Notes under the pieces: generated by a model
Databases searched by the model: none
What the model was told of the DNA's origin: nothing
The model's input: only the letters and a program-made list of their open reading frames with translations
From: Brugia malayi
Lineage: Eukaryota > Nematoda > Chromadorea > Rhabditida > Onchocercidae
DNA length: 64,000 bases
Assembly (NCBI RefSeq): GCF_000002995.4
Contig: NW_025062478.1
Span: 12,148,001-12,212,000, forward strand
Direction: 5' to 3'
Program-made: the position numbers and the translations under genes
Shown: positions 42,401 to 57,000 of the stretch, in pieces
Numbering within the stretch: the first letter of the stretch is position 1
Layout: the number at the start of each line of letters is the position of its first letter

Positions 42401-45400
42401 TCAAGTCAAACAGGAAAAAGCAGTTAAAAAAGTTTCGAAGAAGAAGAAGAAAGATAAACAGAAGGAGGAAGTTGACAATGGTACAGTGATGGTAGTGGAA
42501 CAAATAGAGGAAATTAAGGATGAGCAAAAAGTAGAAACCAAAGCCATGACGGAAAGAAAAAGGACAGAAAAGGAAAAGGAAGAAGAGAATAGAGATGGAA
42601 TGAAGATGGAAGATGAATTTAAGTCGTCTGAAAAAGTTGTAAAAGAAAATGAGGAAAAAATTGAGTCAAGAAAGATTGTTAAGAAGAAAGCTCAGGAAAA
42701 GAGGAAGAAGAAAGAAGTGGAAAAGGAGGAAATTCCCAATGATGAAGCTAATATAGCAAAGAATTTTACGGAGGAAAAGGTTAAAGTTGAAAAGAAGTCA
42801 GAAAGAGAATTTGAGTTAGAAAAAGAACAGAAAGATGAAACTTTGAATGAATTGAAAGATATGAAAGTGGAAGAAAGAGATTTAGAAAAGAAATTAAAAG
42901 TAAAGGAAGAGAAAAGTGCAGAAGCATTAGAAAATGTAAACATGAAACTTGAAAATGATTCAGGAAAAATGACTGAAAAACAGGAAAGTACTAAAGTAAA
43001 AGAAAATGATAAAGCGAAGAGTGCTGCTGAAAATGATGGAAAATTAGCAAGGAGAAAGAAGAAAACAATAAGCAAACAAGAAATAAAGGAAAAGGAAACG
43101 GTAGAAGAAAAATTAGAGGAATCAATTGGTCAACAAATATTAACCAGTGAATTGATCACTGAGTTGAAAGAGGAAGAAGGAGAAGAAATGAAGAAGGAAC
43201 AATTGATAGTAAAACCTATCAGTAATTCGATTACGATTGATTATGGAATGAAAAATTTTGAATTAATCGTTGATATTAGCGGTGATTACGAGGAATGTTT
43301 TTGGACTAAAGATGAAAAAGTAATTGATAAAAATTTGATGAAAATGACAGCGAATACCTCAATTTTACAACTTAAAAATGTTAATGAATTGACAGCAGGA
43401 ATGTATCATTGCATTGTAACGAATAAAACGGAGAAAGCAACCGGTGAAATTCATGTTACTGTTACAGGTTATTCATTTGTTTATTAGGAATTTAATATTA
43501 ATTACAGAATGTGTGAATTTAATATTTGGGAATAGAATTAGATATAAAATTGGGAGAGTTAAATAAGCATTTAAAATAAATAAATATAACAATATAATAT
43601 TTTAAGTTGTACACTTTTGGAAGAAATTTTCTAAAAAGACTATACAAAGTAATACTATACTTCAGAGAAGCCAAAAATTGAATTTGATGAAACAGTCGTT
43701 GGTGCAAAAGTTGGTGAAATGTTAAAAATTCATGCAAATGTTACGGGATTACCTATGCCAACTTGTAAATGGCTAAAAGATGGTGTAGAATTAAAGCAAG
43801 ATGAAAATACCATCATTACGTTTAAAGATGGTACTGCTATTGTAACGTTCAAAAAAGCTAATGTTGATCATTCGGGTCTTTACAAATTAATTGTGGAGAA
43901 TATATGCGGAAAACAAGAAGATCAAATAAAAGTGCTAATTAAAGGTTGATCTTATTTTGTTTTGTTGATTTATTTTAAGCTTACAAGTATCATGATTGTT
44001 CGGGAATTCGATTGCTTGGATTATTTCATTATCAGATAAATGCCAAATTGAATATTTACAGCAGCAACTATTAATCTGTCTTATTATTTAGTAAAATAAT
44101 TAAATCTTAATGTTCAGTTACTTTTTTTTAGGTTAGGTATCAAAATTATCTCAGAAAAATAATGTTATTAATAGAAGTGCGATTGAAAGATAACTGTGAA
44201 ATTATAAAGTTAATTACAAAAATTGTATTTAAGAATAGAACTATTAATATATCTTATTTAATAAAATAATTAAATCTTAATGTTCGGATATCGATTTTTA
44301 ATGTTTCCCTTTTTTTTTTCTTTTTTGAAAAATATATAGATAAAATCTTTGAATAATATCTTTTATCTTCATTTTTAGGAGTTCCATCTGTACCAGTTGG
44401 TCCATTAGAAGTATCTGACGTAACAAACGTTTCGTGTAAACTTGCGTGGAATCCACCCGAGCATAATGGTAATAGTAATTTACTCGGTTATTGCATCGAG
44501 AAACGTGATGCTAAAAAATCGAGCTGGGCATTTGTCGCACGTACTACAACAACAACTGCAACAATAACCGGTTTAGCTGATACTGCAAAATATTTTTTCC
44601 GTGTTGCAGCTGAAAATGCATTTGGTACCGGACAAGCTTTAGAAAATAAAGATGCTATACAACCAATAAAAATTGCAGGTAAATAATACCAATTCATATT
44701 TCATTATTAGAGTAATTATTTTTTTTATTTGAATTTTTCTATAGTTTATGAGAAGATACAATTTACTTACCTGTTTTCACCACGTAATTAAACTTGAAGA
44801 AAATTTATATAGAATTAGATGAAAGGTAAATGTAACTAAATTTTAACAATATCAAAACAAAGTACTTTTCTAATTTTGACAAATTGGACAATAAGTTAGA
44901 TAAAAAAAATCATCTCTTGTCATTTTTTGAGATCATTTGTAATCTTTTTTTTAAAAAAAAAAAAAATCGTTTTTGATTACAGCAATTGAAAAGCCGAAGA
45001 TCAAGAAAGCACCAGAAAAAGTAACTGGCAGAATTGGTGATAAACTTGTTCTCAATGTAGAATTTACTGCTAAACCAATACCCAAAGTTCATTGGTATAG
45101 AAATGGTAAAGAAATAATTGATAATGTGGATAATACGATAACAGAAATGGATAAGAAATCAATGCTTACAATTCAGAAACTTATTGAAGATGACGAAGGA
45201 GATTATCAGGTATAAGAAGAAGATTGATTAAACTTACATTAAGATATATGAAAATTGATTAAGCTTCCGCTATAAGCTTTTTTTGCAGAAGAAAAAGAAA
45301 AAAAACGAAGGTTAATTGCTAGAATTTTTTAAATTTAAATTTTTTTTTTAAAAAAAAGCAAAAAATCTTTACTGTTTTTTTTTTTTTTTTTTTTTTTTTT

Positions 45401-48400
45401 TTCATCACTTCATTTACTATTTATGAAATTCTTTTAGGTTGTTGTTGAAAATGAAGGCGGTAAAGTGCAACATAAATTCAGCTTAGAAGTAAAATCGGAA
45501 CCAATGATAATTGATGCTGACAAGTATAAAGAGCCGCAAGTTTTCGATAAAGGTGAAAACGTCAAATTACAGCTTGCTTTCACTGGTTAGTTTCACTTTT
45601 GAATCTTTTTTTTTGCAGCAATTTTCCAGTATAACAATGAAAAAAAAAAAAAAAAGAAAATTGAAATTAATACTAAATTTGTGACTGAATTTCTCATATT
45701 CGATTTATTTTTAGATAGATTATTAATAAATATAATTTTCAATTATTATAAAAATCTTTGAGATAATTTAAAGTCCAATCCCATTTAGTAAAATTCGATT
45801 TACACCAAACTTTTTTGGAATTCTGTTGTACAATCTTAAGCAGTATCTAATAATAAATTTTGTATTATAGTAAAGCTGTTCGCAACACAATTTGAAATAG
45901 CATTTTAAACAGTTGCTACGATAATAATTCCTTTTTTAAATTTCAAATTTACATAAATTTGTATCACTACAATCATATCTTTGCATAACAAATAGGAATT
46001 TTAATATTAAAAAAAGTTTTTATTGAATTAATTAGTGTCACTACAAAAAGAAAATTAGAGGTTAAAAAGGAGGTGAAATAATTTATTTCCATTTTTAAAT
46101 GCAATAAAAATGAATGTAGAAAAGTGGGAATGAAAAATTAATTAATTTCATACATAAATTTAAACATAGATCATCATAAACCTTAATTATCAAATGATAT
46201 TTTAAAGCTTTCAGCTTTTCAAAACTTTTCAAAGCAACAGCTTTCTTTATTAATTCATCAGTGGTTCTAACACTAATTTAACATTTCAGATTGATTTAAC
46301 TTAAATCTATATGATTTATGAAATTTTTCAGTGAGATTTGTTGTAACATTGCTATAGTTTCACATAGATATGTTAGAATAGAATTAATATACTGTTGCAT
46401 TAAAAAGTTTTATTTGAATAACGAACAAAAATTTGTACAAATTTGTAAAAAACTAAAATTACGAAGTCATCTATCATTTTAAAATCGTAAAATTATATGT
46501 AATTCAAAATGTCAATGCTAGTCTTTGTAGTAATAATAGCATTAGCAAATTGCTTTTTGTCTTGAAATTGAGTGAGGGATTTCTTTTTTGCTAAATGTTC
46601 CGATTTTTGACAAATTATAGGCTTGAGATCTGTTCAGTAATTTCTAGAAAGATTTTCTACACACAGTTCATCAAGCGAACTTTCGAGAAAACCAAAAAAA
46701 AAAAAAAATTTATTGAAAAAAATTGGAAAATGTTGAAAGTACGTTTACGAAGAAATTTACTAAAATTTAAATCAATTAATCTACATTTTACTGACAGATA
46801 GCGACTTCAATGGCACTAAGATTACCTTTAACAATTGTAACATATATATATATTTATGTACACTTGAGATGACAAGAAAGACAGCAAGCAAAGAAACTGA
46901 AGTGAATTAATTTGTTAAGCTATGATGGAAATTTTTTCATCAATGAAAGAATGAGATAGTTTAGCATAGCAAATTTGAAAAAAGTTATGAATCTTCATTA
47001 CTCGTTTCTTTGTTTAATATTGATTGTATTCGGCGCTCTTGTCGTAAATGATCCATTCTTTGTTGCTCCGCTTGTTGCTCATCTTGCGCCACTTTAATGA
47101 AATTATCCACGATAATTGTAATTGGTAAGGCTAGCACTAATACACCACACATTATTGCTGCTGATGCGATAATTTTACCCACTGTAAGCAAAAATATATG
47201 AATAATTTTGATTAGATTTTTTTTCTTAATTTAAAATAAGTTAATTACTTGTTATTTGTTAATTACTAGAATAACAACTTACTTGTTGTTGCAGGGACAG
47301 CATCTCCATAGCCAACTGTTGTCATCGTTACTATACCTAAAGTATTACAATTAGAATATATTTCAGCTTTAATGACATCCTTCTTTTCCTTTTTTTTTTA
47401 ACTTTAATTTTAGTTTATGTTAAATTATGAGAATGATAAAATTAGAATTTAATAAGCATTGACTATTAATTTATGAATAAGTTAAATGATAATGAAAAGT
47501 AACTTACACCACCAATAAGCAGCAGGTATACTAGTAAATGGTGTTCCATCTTCATCTTTTTCTAAAAAATAGATCATCGTGGAAAAGAAAACGACACCAG
47601 TGAGCAATACGATTGTCATCATTTGTAATTGTTTTTGACTCCTTTGTAATGTCATCCCAAAAGTTTGTAAACCGGAACTAAATCTGCCAAGTTTAATAAT
47701 ACGTATCACTCGTAGAACCCGTAATATACGAACCACTAAGAAAGCCCAACGTAAATCACGCAATTTTTTATCGTCTACACCACAGAGTGTTAATAATAGT
47801 TCGAGATAGAATGGAACAATTGCCATTAAATCTACCAAATTTAATGGTTTTAATGTAAAACGAAATTTTCTTGGTGCAGCAAATAGTCGTAGACAATATT
47901 CGACAGTGAAAAATGCTATGCAAATACGTTCCGTTAGCACAAAAATTTGATGCTCAACCCGCATTTCTTCAATTTTTTCGATTACAGTTATAGTACCATT
48001 TGGAAGCAGAATTGTTTCATTATGAGCAGGCAAATATTGGGTCACCTGAAATAGTCATTTTCAAATTTTTCAATCTTAAATCTCATTTTTAACACATGTA
48101 GTTCCGAGTACCACAAGCTATTAGCAAAAATAAAACAGATAGATTTCTATGCGTACTTAAAAAAAAAAAGCGATAAAAGAAAGAAAATAATATAATTTTG
48201 ATCATTTTAAGACGAAATCAAAAATCCATAATGTGGGCATAAATAGTCAGATAATCTTAGTGATTAATTATTATCAAATGATAAATCATAGAATGATAAT
48301 GATAACAATTACTGTTAGTTGATTATTCGAGATTCTTTTTTGTATCATACTTACTAGTTAAAATTTATTCAATCTCCTTTTATGTTTACTTTTCACATTT

Positions 48401-49909
48401 TTCATGATATTATTTAAATAGAAAAACAATCAGAGAAAATTTAATTCTAATATACTTGCTACTTCTATCTATTTTTCTTTTTCTTTCTTTGCAAATAAAA
48501 AATGTTTAAATATGTCAAATTTGAGATGTAAAAAACAAACCTGAAAATCTGGAATAGTTCCAAAACTTAGACCCATAACAGATATAGCAACAAATAAAGT
48601 TGAGGATAGTTCAAATGCTTTAGCTTGAATTGATGAACCAGGTCTTTCAAGAAAGGTCCACATTTTCCTTCTTACTCTTCCGAACATTAAATTATCAAAA
48701 GTTTTATTATCAACCTGAAAAAAAAAAAAAAACCATTTTATGACTTTTGTCATTGTATTTTTGAAAAAAAATCATTGATGATATACTTTTTCTTCCTCCT
48801 TTTCCTCGAATCGATCCCGAGCTACAATATCGGCACAACATGAGCCAATAGATCGATAGGAAATTCCCCAAAACTCTAATTCCGCTAAGAAGGCAGCAGG
48901 ACAAATTTCCGGTGGCCTATGCACAACACCGGTTGCATAATATTGAAATACCGCATCAAATGCATACGGTGATCGTTGAAAATAATACGCATCTTCACGT
49001 GCTATATATGCATCCGCCACCTGAAATGAATTTGCATAGGTAATTCCTTCCTTTAGAATATGTACAAACTATAAATTCATTTGTCATAAAATATAACTTC
49101 ATCAGTTTTAGCATAATGAAAGTATAATTATTTTAATACTTTTTACAAATTAGATATGAAAAGAAGTAAGCCTTGTTTAATTAATTAATTTCATAAGTTT
49201 TTTTTTGAAATTAATCAATTTAAAAGTTTTAAATTATGACTATTTTCTTTTCTTTTTTTAACATCTCCCAAATTAAAAAAAAAAGCTATATTGCAAAAAT
49301 ATTTTTAAGATTTCTTTTAAAACACTTTTCTATCCATCTGTAATGATGTCTCTCAATTTTCTCAAATCTTTTACATAAGTTATAGTATATAAATTTACCT
49401 ACAAAATTATTAAATTTTTAGTTTGAAATGTCTTTTCAAAGTAATTTAAAAAAGAAAACATGGAAGAAAGAAAATTTGTTTTCTATTTTTCTAAGCATAT
49501 TCTGATTATCTTCTTTTGTTGAGAAAAAAAAAAGTTTCTCGAACATCTTGTTTCAATTCTTTTTTTTTTTTTCTTCTAAAATATGAGAAAAACAAACCTT
49601 TAATCTTGATTTATGATTTAGTTGAATAAATTTAGAAAGAAAACTAGTTGTTTCTGTCCGTAGAATTGCTTCTATCAATAATAAATATGAGGTACCACCA
49701 ATATTAAGCCTGAGAAACATTGGTTCGCCATTATCACTACGTCCATCTGCTGGTACTGCCTTTAAATTATTAGCTAATAATTCACGCAGAAGTTATCTCT
49801 TAATTTCATATCTAAAAAATGAATAAAGTAAAAGAAAAAAAAATAAATATTTTAAAGCAAATTTTTTCTTTTTAATATAAAACGAATTTTTAAAATGTCT
49901 TTTGAATTG

Positions 49910-49946
<37 letters not shown>

Positions 49947-52900
49947 CATCATTAACAAATAGTAATATTAGTCAATAAGAAAACATATCTTAAAAAGAAA
50001 AAAAAAAATTTTTTTTAAAGCAAATTTGCGAGCAAACATGCAAAAAGGTATTTTCAATTAACTAATAAACTTCAAATAAAGCTACGTAATTATAGATAAA
50101 ATTGAATTGAAACCTGAAAACAGTCCGTTCCGCTTCCCCAAATTTCATCAAGACGGGTAGCATTGTTTCTTTCCGTATATGCTTCCGCATCGGTCTTGCG
50201 GTATGAAACAAGCCGTTTTTTGTGCTGCTGGGCCGCACTATAAAAATTTCTTATTTTTGTTTTCCCAATTTCATGCAATTTTTCCTTTTTTTTCTAAACA
50301 ATGACAATGGCTGCTTCGTGATATATTTCGATTTTTCTCGCAGTTAATCAAATAAAAGAAATAAAAATATTAGTTTGATATAAATTTGAAAAAAAAAACT
50401 TTAGAATTAATTTTGATAAATAATTTGCAAAATTAATTTCATAAATTTAGCAATGTGAAGATTGAAATTTTCAGATTTATACTTACTGAGATAAATTTAT
50501 ACTTTATAGTGATTGAATTTTGCAAACTTGAAAAGTTAAATATTTGGAATGAATTTTAGCAGTTCATCAGATGCTTAATTATAGCTTTATTTATTTAATT
50601 ATTCTTTTTTTTTTTTGACGAATTAAAATAAGTAAAAGTAAACAACCACGAAGCAGTGTAGCATAAGATAGATGGATTGGCTCACCCGCTGATCATGTTG
50701 CTTGTGACCCTGCAATATTTAAATTTAAAAAATTCATTCCTATCAACAATTTGAAATTACTATTGCTTTTTTTCTTGTTTAAAAAGGAATTGCTTCGTTT
50801 TTTTTTTTTTTTTTTTTTTATTTGCTAAATTGTAACATTTCTCTGAAAATTTGTTATTTTCGAAATCAAGCTTTTTAAAAAAAGAAAAATTAAAGGAAGA
50901 AGGAAAATGAAAATAGGAATTCTTTTTATATCTATGGTGAGGTAGAGCAGAATAAATGAATTAACAAATCATTGAATTTTTCGTTTGGAAGAGAAGGAAG
51001 AATTATTATCATTGTTGTGGTAATGATGATCGTTTCGATGGTTTTGATCATTAATTAAGCAATTTTTTTGATCATTGACTAAGCATTTTTTGATCATTGA
51101 TTAAGCATAGATGAATGATTTGATATGAGTGCTAACAACAAACAAGTTAGCTAATCAAGATTCGTTGCTTTCGTGAAAAGATATACATTTTGACTTTTGA
51201 AATTCATTGAAATGAAGATAAATGCAAACAAGAAAAGCTTTTTTTTTTTTTTTTTTTTTTTTGTTTTTGTTTCAAAATGAAACGATTCCTAAATACATAG
51301 AATAGTAAGAATTTGAAAAAAAAAAAAAAAAAAAAAAGAAAAATGGAGAAAAAATACTTCACTAATTAGTGAAGTTTAAGTTTAAATATACCGAAATGTT
51401 AAATTTACTGTAAAATTTTTTGGATAAATTTATGAAATCATCGAGGAATAAATGATATTATTTTGAATCAATAACAAATATATAAATAAGTGTGTGTGTG
51501 TGTGTGTGTCTGTCCATCTGTTTGTTTATTAGAAAATGTGTACACAACATTAAAGTTACTGATTAATAAAAAAGAAAAAAAAAAGAGGAAAAATGGAATT
51601 TTGCTTTCAGCTGCTTAAGTTGACATTAAGTGCAATTAAATTTTCTACTATAAGTCTACTAGTAGATTGTGGTTGTCGTGTAACGATTGTCGTATACTTT
51701 TTACAGCTAACAAAGACTGCTGCTAATACATATCAATAATATAGGTGTAGAGGAGGAAGAAGAAATATTGATAATAAAATATATTTAAATGAATTTTTCA
51801 CCAACTAACAAATGCATTCATTTCAGTGATACATTTTATATGAGCGAATTTATATGATAAGTGATATAAAAGAAGGCTATAAGATAATATGTGCAATATT
51901 TTATTAATTAATTGATTATTTAATTAATGAGATAAGTAACTGATAAAATAATGCATATCATTGATTTTATTAGTGTTAAGAATTTGCACATTTTTTTTTT
52001 TACATTATTTAAAAAATGGAAATGGGCGACAATTAAAGATAATTAATTGAAGTAATTAGTTGAACAGAAAGACAAGTTGAACAAGACTATTGTTCTTTTC
52101 TTTTTTTCTTTTTTTTTTTTTTAAATACTTGATTTTAGACTAGAGTCTAAGAATTTGTGTATAAGTTTTTTTTTTTTCTCTCTTTTTTTTTTTTGCTTTT
52201 CCCAGAAGTCTTCTTAAGCACAGAAACATGGAAAATTTATTTGAAGATGAATTTTCTTCTATAAAATAAGCTAGAAAAGAAGAAATCGGAAAAATGTTAG
52301 TCGTATCGAGATGAGAAATTTAGGTTAGCATATATTAATTTAAGTCAGACTTTAAATTTTATCAGTTCAAAAATTATTTAATACAGTTTTTTCTGTATTT
52401 TGCAAATAATCTTTAAAAGCTTAAAGTTGCTAGCGTATGTGAAGGATTACTACTAAGAAGATATTTGAAATCTTTAAATTCAAGATTTCTCTTTTTCTAT
52501 AAATAGACAAGGAAATGAAAATTTCTGAAAAAACATTCAATCCTCTTTTAACTTTTCAGTGTTTGATGAGATCAATTTATCAAAAGAAAAACAAGGAGAC
52601 AATAAAGTAAAGATATTTAAGATAAAGGAATGATTTTGGGGTATCTCTTGAAGTTGATAAGTAATTATAAAATTGTGTAGTCAGAAAGTTAATTAATTAG
52701 TGAGGTATTTGTTGTTGATGACCACTAGTCCATTATTCATATTTTTCAAATTTACTGCACGAAGCCTTTTCCACATCTTTTATGCTTAAATCTTGATAGC
52801 CAAATGGAGTGTAATCAAAGTTGAATCTTGAGAGCTTGCATGATCTCAAAAAGATAAGCTGCATAAGTGATCTCATATCTTCAAATTATAAATTCAAAAC

Positions 52901-53975
52901 AATTAGTAGTTCATTTAAAGGGTTTCTCGATGAAACCTTTGCTAACAATCTTATTTTCAAGCTTTCAATATCAATTTGACAATGATTTCTCGATAATACT
53001 GATAATTTAATCAAATAAATTCGGGATCAATTAATGAAAAAGATAACAAACATTGCTAAAAAAATTTTCAAAAAACTTTCATTCAACTATCTTAATTCAA
53101 CTTAAAGATGAACTTCTATAAGACAAGAATTGCATTATTCAAACAAATCATTTCAAAAGATTTTTCTAAATTTTATAAAAATCTCTTCATCCTACTTATT
53201 GCTCATTTTTCAACAAAAAAAAAAAAAAAAAAAATTAAAAATTCATCGCTGTTATTGTCAGAATTGCTTATATGCTAAAATATTTTAGCGTATAATTGCA
53301 TATATAATTTGTGGAACGAACAAATTCGCAACATTTTTTTTTTAAATATTTCTCATTTCTAAAAACTGATCCGTATTTTAGTATTTGTGGTAATGAAAAT
53401 TTGAAATTTTCAAATGAAATTTATTTTTCTCTTTCAACCGGAAATTAATATCACAACAAAAATCAAAATCGTAATAAATGACACTTAGATGTTAAAAAAT
53501 TTAATGGAGTAGGAAGATGAAATAAAATTAACTAAATGTATAAATTTTTGTACATAACTATTCTTATTATTATCTCAAGAAATATATCATTAAATATATT
53601 AAAAAATTTCATTTGTTTTTTCTTTTTTTTTTTCTAAATTTCCAAATTTCTTATAACTTCTTATATATATATATATTCTTATATACAACTAACTTCTTAT
53701 AAATTTTTGCTTAGGTACTCAAAATTAGTCAATTTTTTATTCTAAAAAATATATATATATATTTACCAGAAAATGTAGAAGAAGAAATATATAGTTTGAG
53801 TGGTAAAACTTGAATTTCATTAAATAACAAATATCATCAAAAGTTGAACAACAGAACCCAGTAGCACCTGCCAATGAAAATGAATCGATGTTCCATTACA
53901 GCTCAGAAAATGATTGTTGATATGAAATAGCTAAAAGTAATTTTTACAAATGAATACAATTGACCTCATACTGTT

Positions 53976-54007
<32 letters not shown>

Positions 54008-57000
54008 CTTTTTAAGTGCAAAAATCATTTGAAAAAAAAAAAAAAAAAAGCTAACAAACAATTTGAAACGAAAAAAAAAATGAAAAAATGTATGAAAATA
54101 GATAGACAAAAGAATAAACAAATATTAAAATGAACTTTTGAAATAAATTTTTTTTTCTTTCCTAATTTTATTTAACAATGAAATAGAAAATGGAAAAAAT
54201 TTAGCTAAAAAAAAAAAAAAAAAAAAAAAAAGGGAAATTGGACCTGTCGGTATGAGAAGATGGTAGTATAGCTGTAATGAAGAAGAAAAACGAATTGATG
54301 ATGATGTTGCGGAAGAAATAGCTATATAGTTGATTTAGTAACATATAGATTTTAGAAGCTAAGTACACAACCCATTCACAAGAAACGCTGATGAGTTTTT
54401 TCTTTTTTTTTTTTTTTTTGTCGTGCGGAAAAAGGATTGAAGATTGAAGAAGAAGAAGAAGAAGAAGAAGAAGAAAGGTGATTTTAAATTGGTAACAATA
54501 GCTTTTTAAATTTAAATTTCATTTTTCTTTTAATAATTATAATTATACAATTTTTTATGATTTCTAACATTTATTTTATTTCATTTGAAAATAAATAAAA
54601 CTTATAATGTTATTTGCTTTTTTTTTTTTTTTTTTTTTCAAATGAAACAGAAAAAAAAAGAGATTTTGGTTGAATTGATGATCTTTTGGTTATTTTTTTT
54701 TTTTTTTCAAACATTTGCTCGATCACAGTTTTTTTTTTTTTTTTTTTCTGTTATTTCTATAATTTTTCCTGTGGGAGAACGAATTTTATTAGAATAGCAA
54801 AATTTGAAATCGATAGAAAACAAAAAATGTTTTAATGCAAAAAAAAGAAAAAAAAAAAAAAAAAAAGCGATTTTTATTAAACAAGCTATCTTCCGTCTAT
54901 GAGATATAATTTAATAATTAAAATTATATTTGCGCCATATTTCTTGCTAATCTATTGCAAATCACTCTATATGTGTTATTTATTTATTTATTTTTTTTTT
55001 ATTCAAATTATATCATATTTGTTTAGAATATTTTAGAAATAGCAAAACAAAACAAAACAAAAAAAAGTATGGAAAGTAATAAAGTTGAATAATTTGTTGA
55101 TATGATAAAATAATAAATCAAATTAGACTCAGTTATTTTATCTTTTTTTTATTTTCATATATTTCTTTTAAATATTTTTATCGAAATTTTAACACAATTT
55201 TTTTTTTTTTATAACTTTGACAACGTTAATGATATGATGCATTAACTTTTTTTTTTTTTTTAACATTTATCCGAAAGATGAATCAGTTTTAGAGCATTAA
55301 AACTAATTTCTTTCCATTGAACATATAGTAAGATTATAGTTCACATCTCACTCATATTAAAATGTTGAAAATAGAAATAAATGATTAACAAGACTAATTA
55401 ATAAGACAGATCACTAATCATTTGTTTTGGAATCAATATTTTACTATTTATTGCTTATTTAACTGCTTAATTTTGGTATTATTTTAAAATTTTTAAATGA
55501 ATTAAATAATTAAAGAGAAAAAAAAATCATATGAACATTTTAGCTTATATTTTGTTAATGAAAAATAATGAAAAAAAAAACACATTTATCATGTTGTTGA
55601 AGTGATTTGTAATTAATTTTAAAATATGAAAATTCAAAAAAAAAAAAAAAAAAAAAATTCAAAATGGGAACATATTATATGACGATAGATAATTATGCAA
55701 GCAGACTGTTATATTTTATTTTATGTATGTATCTAAGCGTGTAATATTATTTCTATCTTATCAAAATACTTATGAATTATTCATCGAATTTTAATAACAA
55801 AATGAAATGATATGATGTTTTATGCATCTATCATATAAGCTAATATCGATTTTGCTAGATCGAAGAGTTACGAAAATATTGGAAATTGTTTATTAATTGA
55901 AAATTGCTATGATAATAATATCTGTAATAATCAATGGAAGGATTAATTAATTTAATCTGATACAAATTTATTTGCAATGATAATTTAATTAGCATGAAAT
56001 AATATATGCACTGTATTAATTTATCAAAATTTTTAAAATATTCAAAAATTTTATAAATGAAATTAATAGAATAAACATTACACTAATTATTTCTCTTTCT
56101 CTTCTCTCTCTTTCATTTCTCTCTAATTTACCATTCAATTTAAGCGCTCATCATTAATTTTAAATTATTGACAAAGATTTGGGGAGTAAACAATTTCGGC
56201 AAATCAACGATGAAAAGGCAAATGGCATTGTTAAGATAGAGAAACCTTGGAAAAAAAAAATGTTGAAAAACTTTTTGAAGTATAGAAATGCCACCACTGA
56301 CTGATGTTAGTTAAAATTATCAATTTGACATTGTTGCTATCCAGTCTGGGATGAATGACAAAAGACATCACATTGTCAATTAACACTTTCACTGCTAACG
56401 ATGAAATTCAAAGATTAAAATCACTGAAATTAACATCTTGGATAATGACAATAATAATTAATTAATTAATTAATTAACTAATGATGCAGTCAAATATTAT
56501 ATTAACTCATAAAAAAAAAAAGTACTTCGAAAAATATTCATCCTGTTACTTAACATATAAAAAAAAAAAAATACTGGAAAAAAATATTTAAAAAACTATT
56601 CTGCAGGTTTAATTTTTTTTTTTTTTTTTTTTGATTTTGAAGTGGAAAATTCCTTGTTGCAAAATAAATACAGTCCATCTGAAGTAATCAGTAATTCATG
56701 AATTTTAAATTAGTATCATATAATTTAACAGACAGAATTTAAATGTAAATTAAATCAAATGCTATGAGTAATGAAAATTATACTCAGCAAAAATTTATTT
56801 TGATGCAATCATTTCTTATAAAATTAGCAATTTATTTCATAAAAAAGGAAAAAAAAAAAAACATGAAGTCAGTTATTATCTATGCTAATAGTAATAGCTT
56901 AAAAAAAAAAAAAAAAAATGACATATTTTGAAATATTGCTGAATTCCTTAAGAATTTAATGCGATAATTCAAAGATTTCAAAACGATTATCATTATTTAT

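Noticed and set aside
46595..46801. Short + strand open frame downstream of the Kv gene
   Set aside because: Lys-rich low-complexity peptide, no homology signature, overlaps the likely Kv 3' UTR on the other strand.
54585..54797. Short open frame of Phe-rich peptide in the giant intron
   Set aside because: Translated poly(T) tracts; low complexity only.
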